In this document: one piece after another, positions 60,081 to 64,000 of the stretch
How positions within the stretch are numbered: position 1 is the stretch's first letter
Layout: every line of letters begins with the position of its first letter
Assembly: GCF_034190915.1 (NCBI RefSeq)
Contig: NW_026947485.1
Location: 50,327,019-50,391,018, forward strand
DNA length: 64,000 bases
From: Cavia porcellus
Taxonomy: Eukaryota; Chordata; Mammalia; Rodentia; Caviidae
Direction of reading: 5' to 3'
Notes under the pieces: generated by a model
What the model saw: the letters and a program-made list of their open reading frames with translations, nothing else
Databases searched by the model: none
Told to the model about the DNA's origin: nothing
Made by a program: the position numbers and the translations under genes

Positions 60081-60817
60081 TTCTGGTAAGAACTCTTGTT
60101 TAATGTGTTAAAACTCTAAAATTAAGATTAATACCTCATCAACACAAATATTCTAAAGAATAAATATGGGTATGACAATCCCATGATTATGTCATGAAAT
60201 GACAAAAAAATGTGTTAGGCTCTGATAGGTTAATAGGTAATCCTAATACAAAACTACAATTTCTAAAGTTCTCTACCAAAGGAGTTTGGAATTGTTGAGG
60301 GTTTTCATTCAGGCAATTTTTTTTAATGGTACAGAAGAAGAATGAAGCAAAGAGAATATATTTTACCTTTCCCCAAAAAAGTGTTTTTTTTTTTTCTCCT
60401 TGTGTCTTGCTATTTTTCTAAATAATTTTTGCAAAGGTCAGAAAATCATCACTATTCCCTTTGTGTTACTTCCTAACCAACTACTTAAAATATGCAAGCA
60501 TTTCCAACACGCCAAAATGAACCTCATTATTCTGTATTTCTGTAAAAAAAAAAAATTAAGCCACCTAAGTAAGAAAGAACTTAAAACATAATATAAACAA
60601 TAAATATTAATAACTTATCTACAATTAAGGAATAGAAATAAGGAAAACAATTCCATTCACAGTGGCTTAAAAAAAACATGGTGGGAAAACTGGTTATTCA
60701 TACGTGTAAGACTGAAACGAGGTCTTTATCATGGTCTCTAAAAGTCCAACTCAACATGTATCAAAATGGTAGGTACAAGACCTAAAACTTTATTTTTTAA
60801 AAAAAATTAATTTAATG

Positions 60818-60957
60818 ATATTTTTTTGAGACAGGTTACTATGCAGTTCAAGCTGGTCTGGATTCACTACGTAGCCCAGGCTGGCCTCAAACTCACAGCA
60901 ATCCTCCTGCCTCAGCCTCCTGAATGTGGGATTACCAGCTGTGCCACCTTCCCTGGC
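60818..60957 (-). mobile_element. B1 SINE inserted in L1
   Basis: The plus strand shows the complement of B1: gagacaggttactatgcag, gtagcccaggctggcctcaa, ctcctgcctcagcctcctga, and a T-rich end at its left as the A tail. Related flanks acctaaaacttta and ttgaaacctta suggest a diverged target duplication. Confidence 0.85.
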
Positions 60958-61668
60958 TAAGGCTTGAAACCTTAAAAGTGCTAGAAAATACAGTGGAAAT
61001 ACTTAAAGCCTCTGGCACAGGCAAACTTCCTGAATATAACTAGAGTAGTATAGGAAAAAACAAAAAGAATCAACAAATGTGATGATCTCAAATAAAAACT
61101 TTCTGCATATTAATGGAAACAACTGATAGAATCAATACAGCCTAAAAAGTATGAGAAACTCTTTGCCAACTACTCTTGTCACAGAAAAGTAATATCCAGA
61201 CTATGTAAGAACTCAACTATTCAACAGCCAAAAATCAAATAGCCCATCAACAAATGGACAAATGGATTGCACAGTGACTTCTCAAAAGAAGTGACTGATA
61301 AATACTGCACATGGAAAAGCATTCAACATCTTTAGTTACTAGAGAAATGCAATTCAAGTTTTACACGCAGATTCTTTTTCAACCCAGTCTGAATGACCAT
61401 CATTAAGAATATGGAATACAGTCTGTGAGACATCAACCTGGAACATCGACCAGGGAGAACCAGGAAGGAACCTAAACCCTCAGCTGTGAGCCAAATATTT
61501 GAGCAAATATTTAGAGGGCAGCAATATGCAATATAGTAACCATTCTAGATTTCCTACTGTCTTATCACTGTTTTGTTTAGTTTTATTGTTCTTTTATTCT
61601 CTTTAAAATAAAAATTATACAGAAAACATTAAAAAATGCATATATAAAGCAGTAAATACTGTTGAGGA

Positions 61669-61747
61669 TGGGCCGGGGATTTAGCTCAGTGGCATAAGCA
61701 CCTGCCTGGAAGCACACGGTCATGAGTTTGATCTCTAGTACCAAGAA
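61669..61747 (+). mobile_element. ID SINE inserted in L1
   Basis: Clear tRNA-like A box (ggggatttagctcagtggca) and B box (ggtcatgagtttgatctc). Flanked by a perfect aaatactgttg repeat at about 61654 and 61750. Confidence 0.92.
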
Positions 61748-62430
61748 AAAAATACTGTTGCGAATGTAGGGTAAAGGAACTCTGCTGCATTGCAAGTGTG
61801 AGTGTAAATAAGTACATTCACTATGGACATCAGTATTAAAGTTCCTCAAACATCTAAAAATTGGGCTATTGTTTAATCCAGCTCTACCACTCCTTAGTAT
61901 ACCAAGAGAATTAAAGTCAGTATATTATACAGATACCTGCATTAACCATGTTTATTACAGCACAATTTACAATTGCTAAGAGATGGAACCAGACTAAGTC
62001 CCATCAGTGGAGGAGGAATGGATAAAGAAAATGTCCTTTACAGGAAAATAGAAGGCTCTGGGTATTATCATCTTAAGGACAATAAGCCAGATTCAGGAAG
62101 ACAAATATCACATGTTCTCTCTAATATGTGGAACCTATAAAAAGATGACATGAAAATAGATGAGGTCATTAGACAAGGGGATGGGAATAAGGGTGAACGG
62201 GAGAGTACATGAGGGCTGATAATAGGGGGGCGATGGATATAATCAAAATATATGCATTGAACCCTCCAAAAAATGTGTGAAACTAGGGGGAGGGAGAGAA
62301 AGGGTGTTAGAGGAGTAAAAATGCTCGAGGTATATTATGTGCATGGATGAATCTGCTAAAAGTTCCATTAGTCTGTATAGCCAATAATGCACTATACCAA
62401 GAATAAAAGATGATGTGAAAGGGCAGGAGG

Positions 62431-63970
62431 GACGCACTGGCATACCGGCCTGTAGGCCATCCAAGAAGCAGCTGCCCAAGCAGAGTGTCCAATTTGCAAA
62501 CATAACATATAATCCTCTTCCACTGGGTGCGGTTCAATGGAGAGAGATAGAAGGACTGGAATTCAAAGTGCTGTCTCCAACATCTCATAGATAAGAATGA
62601 TGACATTTGAGGTGGAGTGAATAGGGGTCACTAAAAGTTATCTGTACTCCTAGCACTCTCAAGCATCCACTTCTCTTGCGTGAAGTCAGATAAAGGGCCA
62701 GAAGCTTAGTCAGGGTCCTTCAAAACTCCAGGAAAAAGAATAGTGAGGAACTTGAAAGAACCCATTTTGTGGTACAGGATGAGGAACGAGACACGTTTTT
62801 CAACAGTCTTGAGGGGATGCAGGTCGCCCCTCAAGAACAGCAACCTCAGCAGCCACTTTGTTATATTTCTACTGTAAATGACGGGGAGCTGAGCCAAGTT
62901 AGCACCAACACTCCCTTCGGAATTCAGTCAAGGTTAGGTCATCTGCCTTCTATCCACAACTGGTGAACTCAAAACCTCTAATGAGGCATCTCAGCAACAG
63001 TATGTATCCTGCCACTAATGAAGCTCTTTTTCCATGAATAATGAACAAGGACATTATTTCTGTTGCCAGGTACACACACAAACAAAGCTCAGCACAAGAG
63101 CCTTGATATGGTGAGTTTGTCCATTTGCAACAAGGAATTTTTCGAAGTGGGAGCCAAGTTTTAGTGGAGGGTGGGACGAACTGTTGTAACAAATAATATG
63201 AACATATGTTATCAGAATCTAATAAATCAGCCTTTGGTTATTGTAAAACAGAGGCTTGCAACAGGATACATAGAGAAAGTGAATAGCTCTAAATGAGTTC
63301 ATTTTTAATTTTGCAATCAGTTTTATAACATAAGAATAATGGTTTCTGTAATGAACCAAGATCTTCATGAAAGGGGCCTCATATGATTTATGATCCCACA
63401 GAATCTATTTGCAAAATCTTATTTCTTAAACTTTGTTATATGAAGTTGAGTACAGGTCAGCACTGGAGATGAGCACCCTGGAACCGTGCTATGACATTTG
63501 GAAAAGTACACTGGCACCTAAACAAATGGGGAGGAGTTCCGTTGATACTAAAAGAATTGCAATGTAGTATTTCACCTATAAGTAAGCCTCCTAAGTTAGG
63601 TCACCAAGCCCACACCACTGTTCAGCTGCACAGTGAGATTCCAACATATAAAGAGAAAATAAAAATGAGTTGACGTGAGGTTCAAACAGTATTTATTTTG
63701 TTTATTTTAAAGTGTTCTACAAATACTTTTCTCTTTTCTAAAATGAGTTCCATACTAAGAATATATCTTATTACACAGGGTGCTCATATCTATAAAGGAA
63801 AAATAATGCCATCATTGGCTGAGGGCTTTGTTTCTATAAATTTGAGCAAAAGTTTGGAAAAAAAACTAAACAAAAAAGATCTTGCAACGCCTCAGTTGTA
63901 CCAATTGGGGGAGACAACAAACCCAATCCATTTCAGAGACAGATGAAAAATTTTGTGTCAAAAATAAGAC
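62431..63970. other. Unassigned intronic sequence
   Basis: No exon, RNA gene or named transposon was recognised. The short open frames here show no homology that I can identify. Confidence 0.5.
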
Positions 63971-63973
63971 CAA

Positions 63974-64000
63974 GCCAGTGTGGTGGCACATGTCTGTAAC
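63974..64000 (+). mobile_element. B1-type SINE start, cut by window end
   Basis: The last bases read gccagtgtggtggcacatgt then ctgtaa, the opening of a 7SL-derived SINE. Whether an ID-like unit follows cannot be seen. Confidence 0.75.

Larger units (their letters stand above)
60590..62430 (+). mobile_element. Old L1 3' part with two SINE insertions
   Basis: Recognisable L1 ORF2 C-terminal and 3' order: ggaaaacaattccattcaca, gggaaaactggttattcata, then (after a B1) ttgaaaccttaaaagtgc, cagaaaagtaatatccagac, aatggacaaatggattgcac, tagagaaatgcaattcaagt, gtttattacagcacaattta, aggacaataagccagattca, and a GGGAATAAGGG-type end. Sequence at about 61440-61620 looks foreign to L1 and may be another insertion. 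Confidence 0.75.
34053..64000 (-). other. ST7: ST7 intron upstream of the first exon seen
   Basis: I looked on the minus strand for the preceding ST7 block (ending Ala-Lys-Tyr-Asp) and did not find it, so all of this is taken as one intron of at least 30 kb that continues past the window. Transposons fill much of it. Between features, 46.8-49.8 kb and 62.4-63.97 kb hold nothing I can name apart from a MIR at 48.2 kb. Confidence 0.65.

Noticed and set aside
61669..61747. Possible tRNA gene with good A and B boxes
   Set aside because: It has the ID SINE structure, an A-rich tail and an 11-base target duplication, and the same sequence recurs at several other sites in the window.
34053..64000. 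Upstream ST7 exon ending Ala-Lys-Tyr-Asp
   Set aside because: Expected minus-strand words were looked for by eye and not found; likely beyond the window, though a missed exon cannot be excluded.
1..64000. CRISPR arrays, bacterial operons, phage or plasmid features
   Set aside because: Spliced exons, SINEs, LINEs and LTRs show this is mammalian nuclear DNA; no regularly spaced repeat array of the CRISPR kind is present.

Overview
The window is nuclear DNA from a mammal, most likely a rodent outside the mouse/rat group. The evidence is tRNA-Ala-like ID SINEs, 7SL-derived B1 monomers and several B1-plus-ID-like dimers (B1-dID type), together with MaLR LTRs, a recent L1 with tandem 5' units, and old L2, MIR and MER2 copies. 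The species cannot be fixed from the sequence; squirrel-, beaver- or dormouse-related lineages are inference only.

The only host gene found is ST7 (suppressor of tumorigenicity 7), on the minus strand. Six coding exons were located by translating the minus strand and checking splice sites and phase: 33980-34052, 32441-32543, 15140-15290, 5878-5970, 3092-3231 and the terminal exon ending at the stop codon 2200-2202. All junctions have AG/GT borders and the phases join without a break, giving the last 226 residues of one ST7 isoform. Bases 34053-64000 are read as the intron upstream of these exons, because no earlier ST7 exon was recognised there. Bases 1-1270 lie beyond the predicted 3' end.

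The most interesting gene-level observation is that the terminal ST7 exon runs into a LINE-2 element in the same orientation. The last 13-14 codons, the stop codon, the whole 3' UTR and the polyadenylation signals are L2 sequence, read in a different frame from the L2 reverse transcriptase.

The rest is transposon history. From 16.7 to 28.9 kb there are MaLR-type LTRs, SINEs (some nested with clear target-site duplications) and an old L1 tail. At 35.7-36.6 kb an almost identical 190 bp segment flanks a 465 bp LTR-like sequence. From 49.9 to 60.1 kb a decayed piggyBac transposase (C-terminal half plus zinc finger) is followed by diverged tandem copies of its 3' end. A full-length L1 of about 6.9 kb (three 5' units, ORF1, ORF2, a 3' UTR made of about six diverged units) has landed in that array, and its ORF2 is itself broken by an ERVL-like insertion with a 5' LTR and primer-binding site. 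A further L1 tail with SINE insertions fills 60.6-62.4 kb.
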